This document shows, piece by piece, positions 7,976 to 15,790 of a stretch of DNA of 22,280 bases (its first letter is position 1; each line of letters starts with the position of its first letter). This DNA is from Lachnoclostridium sp. UBA1241 (GTDB lineage Bacteria; Bacillota; Clostridia; Lachnospirales; Lachnospiraceae), in NCBI GenBank assembly GCA_002308955.1, contig DBWJ01000056.1, positions 1 to 22,280 of the forward strand, written 5' to 3'. The notes below the pieces were generated by a model. It saw nothing but the letters and a program-made list of their open reading frames with translations. It searched no databases and was not told the DNA's origin. A program made the position numbers and the translations under genes.

Positions 7976-8962
7976 GTGAGTGATCAGGTCATCAGACAAT
8001 GGAACGAGGCAGCAAAGGCGTACTACAGTCTGCCGGGGCTGTTTGAGTTTTATGATTTGTATAAGGTGTTCCTTCCGATTTATCGGAAGAACCGGGAGTA
8101 TTTCTACGACTGGTGCGAGATCGGGTCGATTTACGGGGCTCCGCAGGACTGCCTCTGGGGCGGCGGGCGCGTCGGTTTCGGGGATGCTTCCCCGGAAGAC
8201 GTGAAGGCGCTTACGGACGAGTACGGCATCTCCGCGCATCTTACCTTCAGTAATTCGCTTCTTAGGGAGGAGCATCTTTCGGATAAGCGATGCAACGCAC
8301 TCTGTAAGCTGTTCGAGCACGGCGCAGCGGAAAATGGCACGGTAGCGCAGGGTACGGCGGAAAATGGCACAGCAAGTCGCGGCGCATTGCAGAACGGCAT
8401 CATCGTCACGTCCGACCTTCTGCTCGACTATATCCGTAAGAATTATCCGGAGTTTTACTTCATTTCTTCGACGACGAAGGTGCTGACGAACCCGGAGGAC
8501 CTCAGCGCGGAACTGTCGCGGGAGGAATTCCGATATGTTGTGCCGGATTTCCGGCTGAATAAGGCGTTCGGTTTCTGGGACGGGCTTCCTTCGGAACAGA
8601 AGCGGAAGGTCGAATTCCTGTGCAACGAGTGCTGCTGGTTTTCGTGTTATGATCGGAAGAACTGCTATGAGAACGTGAGCCGTAAGAGCCTCGGAGAGGA
8701 CTGTGAAGATCACGTCTGTGTATCGCCCACCGCGGGGGACGGATACCGGTTCTCGGAAGCAATGAAAAATCCCGGATTTATCGGGATAGAAGATATCAAA
8801 AACGTGTACATTCCCGCGGGCTTCGATCAGTTTAAGATTGAAGGACGGAGCCTCGGAAGCGCGGTGATTTTGGAGATGCTTCTGTACTATATGGTGAAGC
8901 CCGAACACCAGCTAAAGGTTCGGGAAGCGGTTTACCTTGACAGCATGCTCGATTTGTTCTAG
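7976..8962 (+). CDS. Divergent U32-peptidase-like protein with cysteine cluster
   Basis: A 328-residue protein that I assign only tentatively. Successive strand motifs (IIVTSDLLLDYI, YFISSTTK, RYVVPDFRLN) suggest a TIM-barrel-like fold. Near the end VYIPAGFDQFKIEGRS closely resembles the FKIEGR signature of family U32 proteins. Between them NECCWFSC and the following CY give cysteines 216, 219, 220, 224 and 230, a possible Fe-S or metal site. U32 proteins include RNA-hydroxylation and ubiquinone-hydroxylation factors, so a true protease role should not be assumed. The start is GTG 7976 with GAGGG just upstream in the repeat array. Residues 116-145 are a low-complexity ten-residue repeat that looks like a recent insertion. 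Confidence 0.6.
   Translation: MSDQVIRQWNEAAKAYYSLPGLFEFYDLYKVFLPIYRKNREYFYDWCEIGSIYGAPQDCLWGGGRVGFGDASPEDVKALTDEYGISAHLTFSNSLLREEHLSDKRCNALCKLFEHGAAENGTVAQGTAENGTASRGALQNGIIVTSDLLLDYIRKNYPEFYFISSTTKVLTNPEDLSAELSREEFRYVVPDFRLNKAFGFWDGLPSEQKRKVEFLCNECCWFSCYDRKNCYENVSRKSLGEDCEDHVCVSPTAGDGYRFSEAMKNPGFIGIEDIKNVYIPAGFDQFKIEGRSLGSAVILEMLLYYMVKPEHQLKVREAVYLDSMLDLF
8321..8410 (+). repeat. In-frame 30-bp repeat, three units, inside the U32-like gene
   Basis: Units at 8321-8350, 8351-8380 and 8381-8410 encode GAAENGTVAQ, GTAENGTASR and the decayed GALQNGIIVT. The first two share the exact 13-mer CGGAAAATGGCAC at 8328-8340 and 8358-8370. The unit length is a multiple of three, so copy changes would keep the frame. 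Confidence 0.8.
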
Positions 8963-8982
8963 AAAGGACGCAAAGCACATTC

Positions 8983-10179
8983 ATGGCAACGTTGTTGATC
9001 ATTGTAATCTATGCGGCATTTATCGGACTCGGGCTTCCTGACTCGCTGTTCGGGACCTCGTGGCCGTCCATCTATAACGAATTCGGGCTGCCGTTCTCGC
9101 TCGGAGCGGTGATTACGGGCATCTGCTCCTTGGGGACGATGACCTCGAGCCTTTTAAGCGCAAGACTCATTAAAAAGCTCGGAACCAATAAGCTTACGGC
9201 CGCATGCACCTTGCTTACCGCCGTGGCGCTGTTCGGGTTCAGTTTTTCGGGGAATTTCGTGATTCTCTGCCTGCTGGCGGTTCCTTTGGGACTTGGCGCG
9301 GGTTCCGTCGATACGGCGCTCAATAACTATGTCGCGGTGCATTACAGCGCTTCGCAGATGAGCTTTCTGCACTGCTTCTACGGCGTCGGCGTGACGGTGA
9401 GTCCGTTCATCATGACGCTTGTGTTCCGAAACGGAATGGGCTGGCGGACCGGCTACCGGATTGCCTCGCTGATTCAAATCAGCCTGGCGCTTCTTATCAT
9501 CTTCACCCTTCCGGTGTGGAAGAAGGTGCATCCGGCGGAGGGCGGAGCGGAAGAAGCCTACGAAACCCTTTCACTAAGGGAAGCCGCCTCAATTAAGGGC
9601 GTCAAGGTTATGTGGCTTCTGTTCATATGCACCTGCACGATTGAGATTTCCACCGGAAACTGGAGCAGCACGTTCCTCGTCGAGCACCGGCATCTGAGTA
9701 ACGAGCTGGCAGCAGAATCCGTAACGTTTTACTATCTCGGAATGACCATGGGAAGGTTACTGTCCGGCGTGTTTGCAAAGAAACTTCACAGCTGGCAGAT
9801 CATAAAAATCGGTCTGATCACGCTCGGCTGCGCGCTTGCGCTTCTTCTGTTTGTACCGAACCGGGTGGTGACGATCATCGCTTTGATGCTGATCGGACTC
9901 GGGAACGGACCGATGTTCCCGAACTTCAATTATCTGGCACCGGAGAACTTCGGCGAAAGCCGCTCGTCGGCAATCATCGGGACGCAGATGGCCGTTTCGA
10001 GTTTCGCGGTTCTCGCGGGCCCGATTCTCTGCGGACTGGTCGGGCAGGCGCTCGGGATGGGGGCGTTTCCTTATTACCTCATCACATTTTACGTTCTGAT
10101 GCTGCTTGTCTTTCTGCGCGCAACGCGGATATGGAAAATGCCGGGGCTGTTCGCCGCGGCGAAAAAGGATACGAAATGA
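8983..10179 (+). CDS. Major facilitator superfamily transporter
   Basis: A 398-residue integral membrane protein with about twelve hydrophobic segments and a soluble middle loop near residues 183-205, the usual MFS halves. Features include the N-terminal GLGLPDSLFGTSW, a basic cytoplasmic turn ARLIKKLGTNK in the loop 2-3 position, and the helix-rich C half. The N terminus recalls the FucP-like sugar and related permease groups, but the substrate is not readable. ATG 8983 is preceded by GAAAGGACG about a dozen bases upstream. Its stop overlaps the first MutS-like gene by four bases (ATGA at 10176-10179), an odd operon partner for a transporter. Confidence 0.9.
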   Translation: MATLLIIVIYAAFIGLGLPDSLFGTSWPSIYNEFGLPFSLGAVITGICSLGTMTSSLLSARLIKKLGTNKLTAACTLLTAVALFGFSFSGNFVILCLLAVPLGLGAGSVDTALNNYVAVHYSASQMSFLHCFYGVGVTVSPFIMTLVFRNGMGWRTGYRIASLIQISLALLIIFTLPVWKKVHPAEGGAEEAYETLSLREAASIKGVKVMWLLFICTCTIEISTGNWSSTFLVEHRHLSNELAAESVTFYYLGMTMGRLLSGVFAKKLHSWQIIKIGLITLGCALALLLFVPNRVVTIIALMLIGLGNGPMFPNFNYLAPENFGESRSSAIIGTQMAVSSFAVLAGPILCGLVGQALGMGAFPYYLITFYVLMLLVFLRATRIWKMPGLFAAAKKDTK

Positions 10180-11702
10180 ACGAAGAAAACAGACGGACAA
10201 CAGAGGAATTCAGCATTCTCGGCTCATCCGGAACGGATTATGAGTCCGCGGAAAGCGAGGCGTTTCATCAGGACCTGAACATCCTGCAGGTGATGGATAA
10301 GCTCGCCGTCAAATGGGGACGCCCGGTCCGCAGGTTCTTCCTGTATATGCCGGAAACCCGCGAAGAGGAGGCGTTTCGCCGGGCCGTGTACGGGGATGTG
10401 AAGAAGGAAGCGGTTTATGACGCGCTGATTTCCTACACGAAGAACCTGGCTATGGTAGACGGTCTCCGCGCGGAGAAGGAGAAGGTGAACGATCCGCTTC
10501 AGAAGGCGGTCTGGAAGCTCCGGGAAGAGGACGCCTGGTGCAATACCTATGAGGAGCTGGAGCAGGCGCTTTCCGCTTCGGAACTCACATCGGATGGCAT
10601 GCAACAGTTTCTTAAGGTGCTTCGGGAAGTGCTCGGAAGCGATTCTTACCGCAGCATGCGGGGAAAGACCGGGAAGGTGCTCGGGGAAATCCGCGGGCTT
10701 AGGTTCATCATCACCTATGACAAGGACCGGATCAGCGTAACGCCCGGTGAGATTCCGGGAGAGGGCGCTTATGAAGAGTGGCTCGACGGAATTGCCGGCG
10801 GGGAGAGCACGCAGTTACAGAATCCGTTCTTCGCGGATACCGCCGTTTCTGACCTCGAGCGGACCTGCATCGAAATGCTTAAGAAGAGAAAGCCGGAGTT
10901 CTTTAAGGGGCTTAAGGAATTTGCGGAAAGCGACGGGGATTACGAGGTTCCCGTTCTGAAACGGTTTGAGCAGGAGATACTCTTTTACCTTTCGTATTGC
11001 ACGCTTCAGAGGGATCTGGAACGGGCAGGATTTGCGTTTACCACACCGGATACCGACGATTCAAAGCGCATGGAAGCGAAGGGGCTTTATGATCTTGCCC
11101 TTGCGGTAACGTCCCTTGCCGACGGAAGGAAAGTCGTTTCGAACGATTTCCGATACGATGCGGGTGAGCGCTTCTTCGTGCTCACCGGACCGAACCAGGG
11201 CGGAAAGACGACGTTTGCGAGAAGTCTCGGGCAGCTCGTGTATTTAAGTAAAATGGGACTCGACGTGCCGGCGGAATCGGCCAATGTGCCGTTCTTCCCG
11301 GGGCTGCAGTCACATTTTTCGGTGGAGGAAAGCGTGCAGTCGGGACGCGGCAAGCTGATGGAGGAGCTGACGCGTCTCGCTCCGATGATGCGGGACCGGA
11401 AGCGGGGGACCTTCGTCGTCATCAACGAGCTTTTCACAACCGCCGCGAACTACGACGCGCAGATCATGGGAAAGCGCGTGCTTAATCATTTTATCGAGCT
11501 CGGGTGCATGGGAATCTACGTCACGCACCTGAAGGAGCTCGCCGACGAAGCAAGCGGCGTGGTCAGCCTTCGGGCGATGCTTGACGAGAACGGAATCCAG
11601 ACATTTGAGATAAAGCGCGGCGCGGCGGAGGACATCGCCTGCGCGGCCAATCAGGTGAACAAATACCGGCTGACATACGAGCAGCTGAAGGAGCGCTTAT
11701 GA
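10176..11702 (+). CDS. MutS-family ATPase, first of a coupled pair
   Basis: A 508-residue protein with a C-terminal MutS domain V ATPase. Walker A GPNQGGKT is at 338-345, a signature-like segment SVEESVQSGRGKLMEEL follows, and Walker B reads VVINE at 414-418, where the family normally has Asp-Glu. A final THLKEL strand-helix carries the His-switch region. Residues 1 to about 330 are helical, like the MutS core/lever. There is no recognisable N-terminal mismatch-recognition domain with the Phe-x-Glu motif, and no Smr nuclease tail. ATG 10176 overlaps the transporter stop (ATGA) and has AAAAGGAT upstream; the earlier in-frame ATG 10131 lies deep inside the transporter and is rejected. It is probably half of a heterodimer with the next gene product. 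Confidence 0.88.
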   Translation: MNEENRRTTEEFSILGSSGTDYESAESEAFHQDLNILQVMDKLAVKWGRPVRRFFLYMPETREEEAFRRAVYGDVKKEAVYDALISYTKNLAMVDGLRAEKEKVNDPLQKAVWKLREEDAWCNTYEELEQALSASELTSDGMQQFLKVLREVLGSDSYRSMRGKTGKVLGEIRGLRFIITYDKDRISVTPGEIPGEGAYEEWLDGIAGGESTQLQNPFFADTAVSDLERTCIEMLKKRKPEFFKGLKEFAESDGDYEVPVLKRFEQEILFYLSYCTLQRDLERAGFAFTTPDTDDSKRMEAKGLYDLALAVTSLADGRKVVSNDFRYDAGERFFVLTGPNQGGKTTFARSLGQLVYLSKMGLDVPAESANVPFFPGLQSHFSVEESVQSGRGKLMEELTRLAPMMRDRKRGTFVVINELFTTAANYDAQIMGKRVLNHFIELGCMGIYVTHLKELADEASGVVSLRAMLDENGIQTFEIKRGAAEDIACAANQVNKYRLTYEQLKERL

Positions 11703-13342
11703 AGGTATGCCTGTTGTATGAAAACCGGGAACGCATGAAGGAAGATGTCTACTACGACACCGCGAGCATCATTCAGGACCTCGGACTAAGGTCCCTTTTC
11801 CTCGCGGCCGCCAAGGAAGTCATCTACGAGAACGGCGCGGTGCTTCGGATTGAGAAGGAGGACCCGTTCATCGTTGACGTCATGCGGAAGGTAATGATGA
11901 GCCCGTTGACATCGGCCGAAGAGATTACATACCGGCAGGAGGTCATTGCGGACAGTCTGAATGCTCCGGACCTGATCCGCGGGCTGTATCAGTTAAGCAT
12001 CCGCGTGCTTCTTAAGTGGCACGAGCTCGGCCGCGGAACCAAGGGAAGAATCCAGCAGAGCAATCCCGTGATGAAACTGATCTCGGAAATCCGCGTGCTG
12101 CACCTCTTCTGCGATTCGCTCGCTGAGATGCGGCAAATGCTACAAGGTCAGCCCCTCACTTCCCGCGGGTTTAAAACGCTTCGGGATGACCTCGACCGCG
12201 TCTTTTCAAAGGAGCGGGAGGAGGAAATCCGTAAGGTTTTAGATGACATTTCCTTCTATACCGAAGGACTCGACCGGAAGGATGAAGGGCGAGACCAGGT
12301 GATCAGACCCCGGATTGTACTTGAGTGCGGGCTTGAGGACGGATTGAAGTTCAGCTCGATGAAGGTGCATGAGGTGGAATCGAGGAGTACGAAGTTCTAC
12401 CGGAAGGGAAGCACAAGGGACAAGCTTCAGAAGTTTATGGAAAGCCGGGTGCCGGATTCGTTCTCTACCGTTGAGGACGTGCGGATCAAGGAGCAGACAT
12501 TGCAGCTTGAGTTCGGCGTCGTCAGTTATCTGATCCGAAAACTGAAGGGCTTCATGGATGAGTTCCAGACCTTCTTCGACCAGCTGAAATACCAGACCGC
12601 TTTCTGCCTCGGAGCCGTACAGCTTAGGCAGCATATGGGGCGGTTCGGACTGGATTACTGCTTCCCTGAGGTATGCGACCGGCGGGACCTTTCCTTCACG
12701 GATCTGAAGGAATTCGTTATGGCCGTTGAGCAGCGCGTCCGGGTAGTCGGAAACACCTGCTCCCTTATGCAGAAGGACCTTTTGATCGTAACCGGTGCCA
12801 ATCAGGGCGGCAAATCCACATTCCTTCGAAGTATCGGCATCGCGCAGGTTATGATGCAGTGCGGTCTTCCGGTAACGGCGAAGGCGTTTAAGAGCGGTAT
12901 CTTCCCTCGGATCTTCGTGCATTTTACGCGAAGAGAGGACAGCGCGATGAACAGCGGAAGGCTTGATGAGGAGCTGAGCCGCATGAACGGAATCGTCGAA
13001 CATCTCGGGGACGGCTCAATCGTATTTCTGAACGAATCCTTCGCGACGACGACCGAGAAGGAGGGCGCGCTGATTGCCTATGACATTATCCGCGCGCTGA
13101 AGGAAGCGGGCGTCCGGATTCTGACCGTAACGCATCTCCTTTCTTTTGCAAAACGTGTCTATGAAGAGACGAAGGACAGGCCGGAGGCCGGTGTGGAGTT
13201 TCTATCCGCCGAGCGAAAGCAGGACGGTACCCGCACGTATCATATGATTGAGAGCGAACCGGAGCTTACAAGCTTCGGACTCGATCTGTACGACAAGGTT
13301 GTCGGGAAGATTAAAAACGAAAGCATGGAGACGGCACAATGA
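11699..13342 (+). CDS. MutS-family ATPase, second of a coupled pair
   Basis: A 547-residue MutS-like ATPase. The ATPase module has Walker A GANQGGKS at 366-373, the segment REDSAMNSGRLDEELSRM as signature helix, Walker B VFLNE at 442-446 (Asn in place of the usual Asp), and VTHLLSFA at the His switch. Residues 1 to about 350 are predominantly helical, with an EEITYRQEVI segment typical of the MutS core start. The mismatch-binding N-terminal domain and the MutS2 Smr domain are absent. Translation is coupled to the upstream MutS-like gene (ATGA at 11699-11702) and to the downstream HAD gene (ATGA at 13339-13342). The two proteins are clearly different, not a recent duplication. A DNA-related function is inferred from the family only. 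Confidence 0.9.
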   Translation: MKVCLLYENRERMKEDVYYDTASIIQDLGLRSLFLAAAKEVIYENGAVLRIEKEDPFIVDVMRKVMMSPLTSAEEITYRQEVIADSLNAPDLIRGLYQLSIRVLLKWHELGRGTKGRIQQSNPVMKLISEIRVLHLFCDSLAEMRQMLQGQPLTSRGFKTLRDDLDRVFSKEREEEIRKVLDDISFYTEGLDRKDEGRDQVIRPRIVLECGLEDGLKFSSMKVHEVESRSTKFYRKGSTRDKLQKFMESRVPDSFSTVEDVRIKEQTLQLEFGVVSYLIRKLKGFMDEFQTFFDQLKYQTAFCLGAVQLRQHMGRFGLDYCFPEVCDRRDLSFTDLKEFVMAVEQRVRVVGNTCSLMQKDLLIVTGANQGGKSTFLRSIGIAQVMMQCGLPVTAKAFKSGIFPRIFVHFTRREDSAMNSGRLDEELSRMNGIVEHLGDGSIVFLNESFATTTEKEGALIAYDIIRALKEAGVRILTVTHLLSFAKRVYEETKDRPEAGVEFLSAERKQDGTRTYHMIESEPELTSFGLDLYDKVVGKIKNESMETAQ

Positions 13343-13983
13343 ATTATTCCTACTGTCTGTTTGACCTGGACGGGACGCTGACCGATCCGGGCATCGGAAT
13401 CACGAATTCCGTTATGTATGCCCTTGAACGGTTCGGCATCAAGGTAAAAGACCGGAGCGAGCTGTACGTATTCATCGGCCCGCCGCTTCCGGATTCCTTC
13501 AAAAAGTATTACGGGTTCACCGATGAGCAGGCTTCGAAAGCGGTTGAGTATTACCGCGAGTATTTCCGGCCGAAGGGCATCTTTGAGAACGTGGTTTACG
13601 ACGGCATTCCGCAGATGCTTGCCGCCCTTAAGAAAAAGGGCGTAAAGGTTGCGCTTGCGACATCAAAGCCCTATGAATTTGCCGTGCAGATTCTTAGGCA
13701 TTTTGACTTATATCAGTATTTCGATTTCTTCGGAGCGGCAACGATGGACGGGCGCATCAGCAAAAAATCGGACGTAATCGCCGAGCTTTTAAAGGAAATC
13801 GGGGAATCGGACCTGTCCGGAGTCCTGATGATCGGAGACCGCGACCAGGACATAACAGGCGCCAAAGCGAACGGCCTTAAAAGCGCAGGTGTATTATGGG
13901 GCTACGGCTCCGAAGCGGAGCTTACCGGCGCGGGCGCGGATTATCTGGTTTCGACGCCTGAAGAGCTGGTTGAGCTTACGTAA
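13339..13983 (+). CDS. HAD-superfamily phosphatase (phosphoglycolate phosphatase-like)
   Basis: A 214-residue haloacid-dehalogenase hydrolase of the Gph/PpaX type. The four motifs are present: DLDGT with nucleophile D9 and acid/base D11, ATSKP as motif II, a lysine-bearing KKSDVIAELLK helix as motif III, and GDRDQD as motif IV. A helical cap (about residues 15-80) sits between motifs I and II. Such enzymes dephosphorylate small phosphate esters, and the exact substrate cannot be inferred. The start overlaps the MutS-like stop by four bases, so it belongs to the same translationally coupled chain. Confidence 0.9.
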   Translation: MNYSYCLFDLDGTLTDPGIGITNSVMYALERFGIKVKDRSELYVFIGPPLPDSFKKYYGFTDEQASKAVEYYREYFRPKGIFENVVYDGIPQMLAALKKKGVKVALATSKPYEFAVQILRHFDLYQYFDFFGAATMDGRISKKSDVIAELLKEIGESDLSGVLMIGDRDQDITGAKANGLKSAGVLWGYGSEAELTGAGADYLVSTPEELVELT

Positions 13984-14005
13984 GTTTGAAAACGAGGAGT
14001 TTATA

Positions 14006-14530
14006 ATGGTTATTATTATCACGGGTGCGTCGCACACCGGAAAGACGGTGCTGGCGCAGAAAATGCTGGAGGCGTACCATTTTCCGTATCTGTCCCTTGA
14101 CCATCTGAAGATGGGGCTTATAAGGAGCGGAAATACGACGCTGACGCCTATGGACGACAATAAGCTGACGGATTATCTCTGGCCGATCACGCGGGAGATG
14201 ATCAAAACGGCGATTGAAAACGATCAGAACATGATCGTGGAGGGCTGCTATGTCCCGTTTGACTGGCGGAAGGATTTCAGCGAGGAATACCTTTCGGAAA
14301 TCCGGTACATCTGCCTTGTGATGTCGGACGCTTATATCGATGAAAACTTCGGCGCAATTAAAGCGCACAGTTCGGATGTGGAAAACCGGGGCGATGATTC
14401 CTACTGCACGGTCGAATGGATTAAGGAAGGAAACCGGGAGTACCTTGAAGGCTGCCTTAAGGCGGGCGAGCCGTTCACTCTGATTGACGGGGATTATGAG
14501 CAGATTATCAGGAAACTGGTGGAGGAATAA
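14006..14530 (+). CDS. P-loop kinase-like ATPase
   Basis: A 174-residue protein with Walker A GASHTGKT at residues 7-14 right after a short hydrophobic strand, then a DHLKMGLIRSG segment and VEGCYVPFDW, a pattern seen in AAA_33-type small-molecule kinases. ATG 14006 is chosen because GAGGAG at 13994-13999 is ideally spaced and the P-loop normally sits at the very N terminus. The longer frame starting at 13889 overlaps the HAD gene by almost 100 bases. The stop is two bases from the next ATG. The substrate is unknown. The overall build resembles the protein at 54-539, although the sequences differ. Confidence 0.85.
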   Translation: MVIIITGASHTGKTVLAQKMLEAYHFPYLSLDHLKMGLIRSGNTTLTPMDDNKLTDYLWPITREMIKTAIENDQNMIVEGCYVPFDWRKDFSEEYLSEIRYICLVMSDAYIDENFGAIKAHSSDVENRGDDSYCTVEWIKEGNREYLEGCLKAGEPFTLIDGDYEQIIRKLVEE

Positions 14531-14532
14531 TT

Positions 14533-15225
14533 ATGGACGAAAATGCGATGGAAATCGAGATTCAGGGGCAGCTGTTAAGTCTTCGGTACAGCACCTCTTC
14601 GCACGGGATGATGGCCGGATCGGGGTCCTATGGCAGCGAAACGATTGAGTGGAATAAGGACGGAAGCGTCATTCTTACAAGCAGCTATACCGGCGGCGGG
14701 AGAAGCGCGCACACGGAATACCGCGTGAACCCGGAGCTTGCCGAGCAGGTGCGCGAATATGTTGACCGGACAGGGCTTGCGGCGCTTTCGAAGAAAGACA
14801 TTCCCCTTCCGCTTGTGTATGACTGCTTCACAAGTGTGAGCATCCACATGGAGTACGGCGATATCAACGGAAAGCCGTGGGAACGGCAGCGCTATAATCT
14901 GGAATGCGGCGCGGCAGGAATGACCTTCGGGAAGATTGAACATACGCTTTCCGACCTCATCAAGGAGTGCCGTGAGTCCGGCGAATGCATCGTCAATGAA
15001 ATGAAGGAACAGCCGAACGGCTCCCCGTTCGGAATGATGGGAGGTCCCATGACGATGGGAGGGATGATGGGATTAGGTCCCATGACGATGGGCGGAACGG
15101 CGGTAGCAGAGCCGGAGCCGCAGGAGCTTCCGGAGCCGGAGCCCGGCTGCTGGACCTGTAAGTATTGCAGATTCAATAAGAACAGCGGCAGATTCTGCGC
15201 GGAATGCGGCGCAGCGAAAGAATGA
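14533..15225 (+). CDS. Uncharacterised protein with Met/Gly linker and C-terminal zinc ribbon
   Basis: A 230-residue protein I cannot place in a named family. Residues 1 to about 155 form a beta-rich, soluble domain (for example IEWNKDGSVILTSSYTGGG). Residues about 157-190 are a Met/Gly-rich low-complexity linker with the duplicated unit GPMTMGG, followed by an acidic Pro-Glu stretch (EPEPQELPEPEP). The end is a compact zinc ribbon with C209xxC212 and C222xxC225 (CKYC and CAEC); C206 is an extra cysteine. The design resembles proteins with a DUF-type sensor or binding domain and a zinc_ribbon tail. ATG 14533 follows GGAGGAAT in the end of the upstream gene, so the pair is probably coupled. 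Confidence 0.75.
   Translation: MDENAMEIEIQGQLLSLRYSTSSHGMMAGSGSYGSETIEWNKDGSVILTSSYTGGGRSAHTEYRVNPELAEQVREYVDRTGLAALSKKDIPLPLVYDCFTSVSIHMEYGDINGKPWERQRYNLECGAAGMTFGKIEHTLSDLIKECRESGECIVNEMKEQPNGSPFGMMGGPMTMGGMMGLGPMTMGGTAVAEPEPQELPEPEPGCWTCKYCRFNKNSGRFCAECGAAKE
15043..15092 (+). repeat. 17-bp direct repeat, 33-bp period, in the Met/Gly linker
   Basis: GGTCCCATGACGATGGG occurs exactly at 15043-15059 and 15076-15092. The period of 33 bases keeps the frame and doubles the peptide unit GPMTMGG inside the zinc-ribbon gene. Flanking GGAATGATGG-like sequence suggests older decayed copies. Confidence 0.8.
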
Positions 15226-15277
15226 ATCGTACGGGAGAGATTCATATAGTGCGATTCGGAAGGAATCAATATCAGAA

Positions 15278-15727
15278 ATGAATATGGAACAGTTGGAAGT
15301 GCTCCGCGCGGAGCAGGAGTGGCAGCGCGCGGGAGCGTATTCGGTACGGATCCAGGGAATGAACCGGCAGCACGGAATATCGCTTCGGGAAGAATTTGAC
15401 GAGCATGACTGCGACGGGACGCGCTATATCGTGATTCTTGATAACGGGTACCCAATCGGAACATGCCGCTTCTATGAGAAGGACGCAGGCTGCGTCATTC
15501 TCGGAAGGGTGGTCGTGCTCCCGGAATACCGCGGAAAGAAGATAGGAGCGATGATGCTTAAGGAAGCCGAAGCGTGGATGCGGGAGTGCGGATACACCGC
15601 CGTCGAAGTGGACAGCAGGGTGGTCGCGACCGGTTTCTACGCAAAGCTCGGTTATGAAATGATTGACGGTACCGTAATCCAAAGCGGTCCGTTTGAATGC
15701 ATCAAAATGCGCAAGATGCTGCGGTAA
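15278..15727 (+). CDS. GNAT-family N-acetyltransferase
   Basis: A 149-residue single-domain GNAT. It has the strand GRVVVLPEYRGKKIGAMML, in which RGKKIG is the acetyl-CoA pyrophosphate loop, and FYAKLGYEMI near the end, the usual beta-bulge region before the last strand. The acceptor is unknown and may be a small amine. ATG 15278 is used, although ATG 15284 (third codon) is also possible. The upstream GGAAGGAA is rather far away, so the start is not certain. The gene sits 52 bases after the zinc-ribbon gene without a visible terminator. Confidence 0.87.
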   Translation: MNMEQLEVLRAEQEWQRAGAYSVRIQGMNRQHGISLREEFDEHDCDGTRYIVILDNGYPIGTCRFYEKDAGCVILGRVVVLPEYRGKKIGAMMLKEAEAWMRECGYTAVEVDSRVVATGFYAKLGYEMIDGTVIQSGPFECIKMRKMLR

Positions 15728-15790
15728 ATGCGATAGATGAGATCGGAAACAAATCATGCTCAGGGGGGCGGATATGAAGGAGAAGAAAGA

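Noticed and set aside
10131..10175. Earlier start for the first MutS-like gene
   Set aside because: It overlaps the transporter by about 49 bases and lacks a ribosome site; the ATGA at 10176 is the standard coupling arrangement.
13889..14005. Longer version of the P-loop protein starting inside the HAD gene
   Set aside because: It would overlap the HAD gene by about 95 bases and push the P-loop away from the N terminus; GAGGAG before ATG 14006 decides the start.
15224..15257. GAATCG...CGATTC inverted repeat as a terminator
   Set aside because: Six base pairs around a 22-base loop with no T run; too weak to call.
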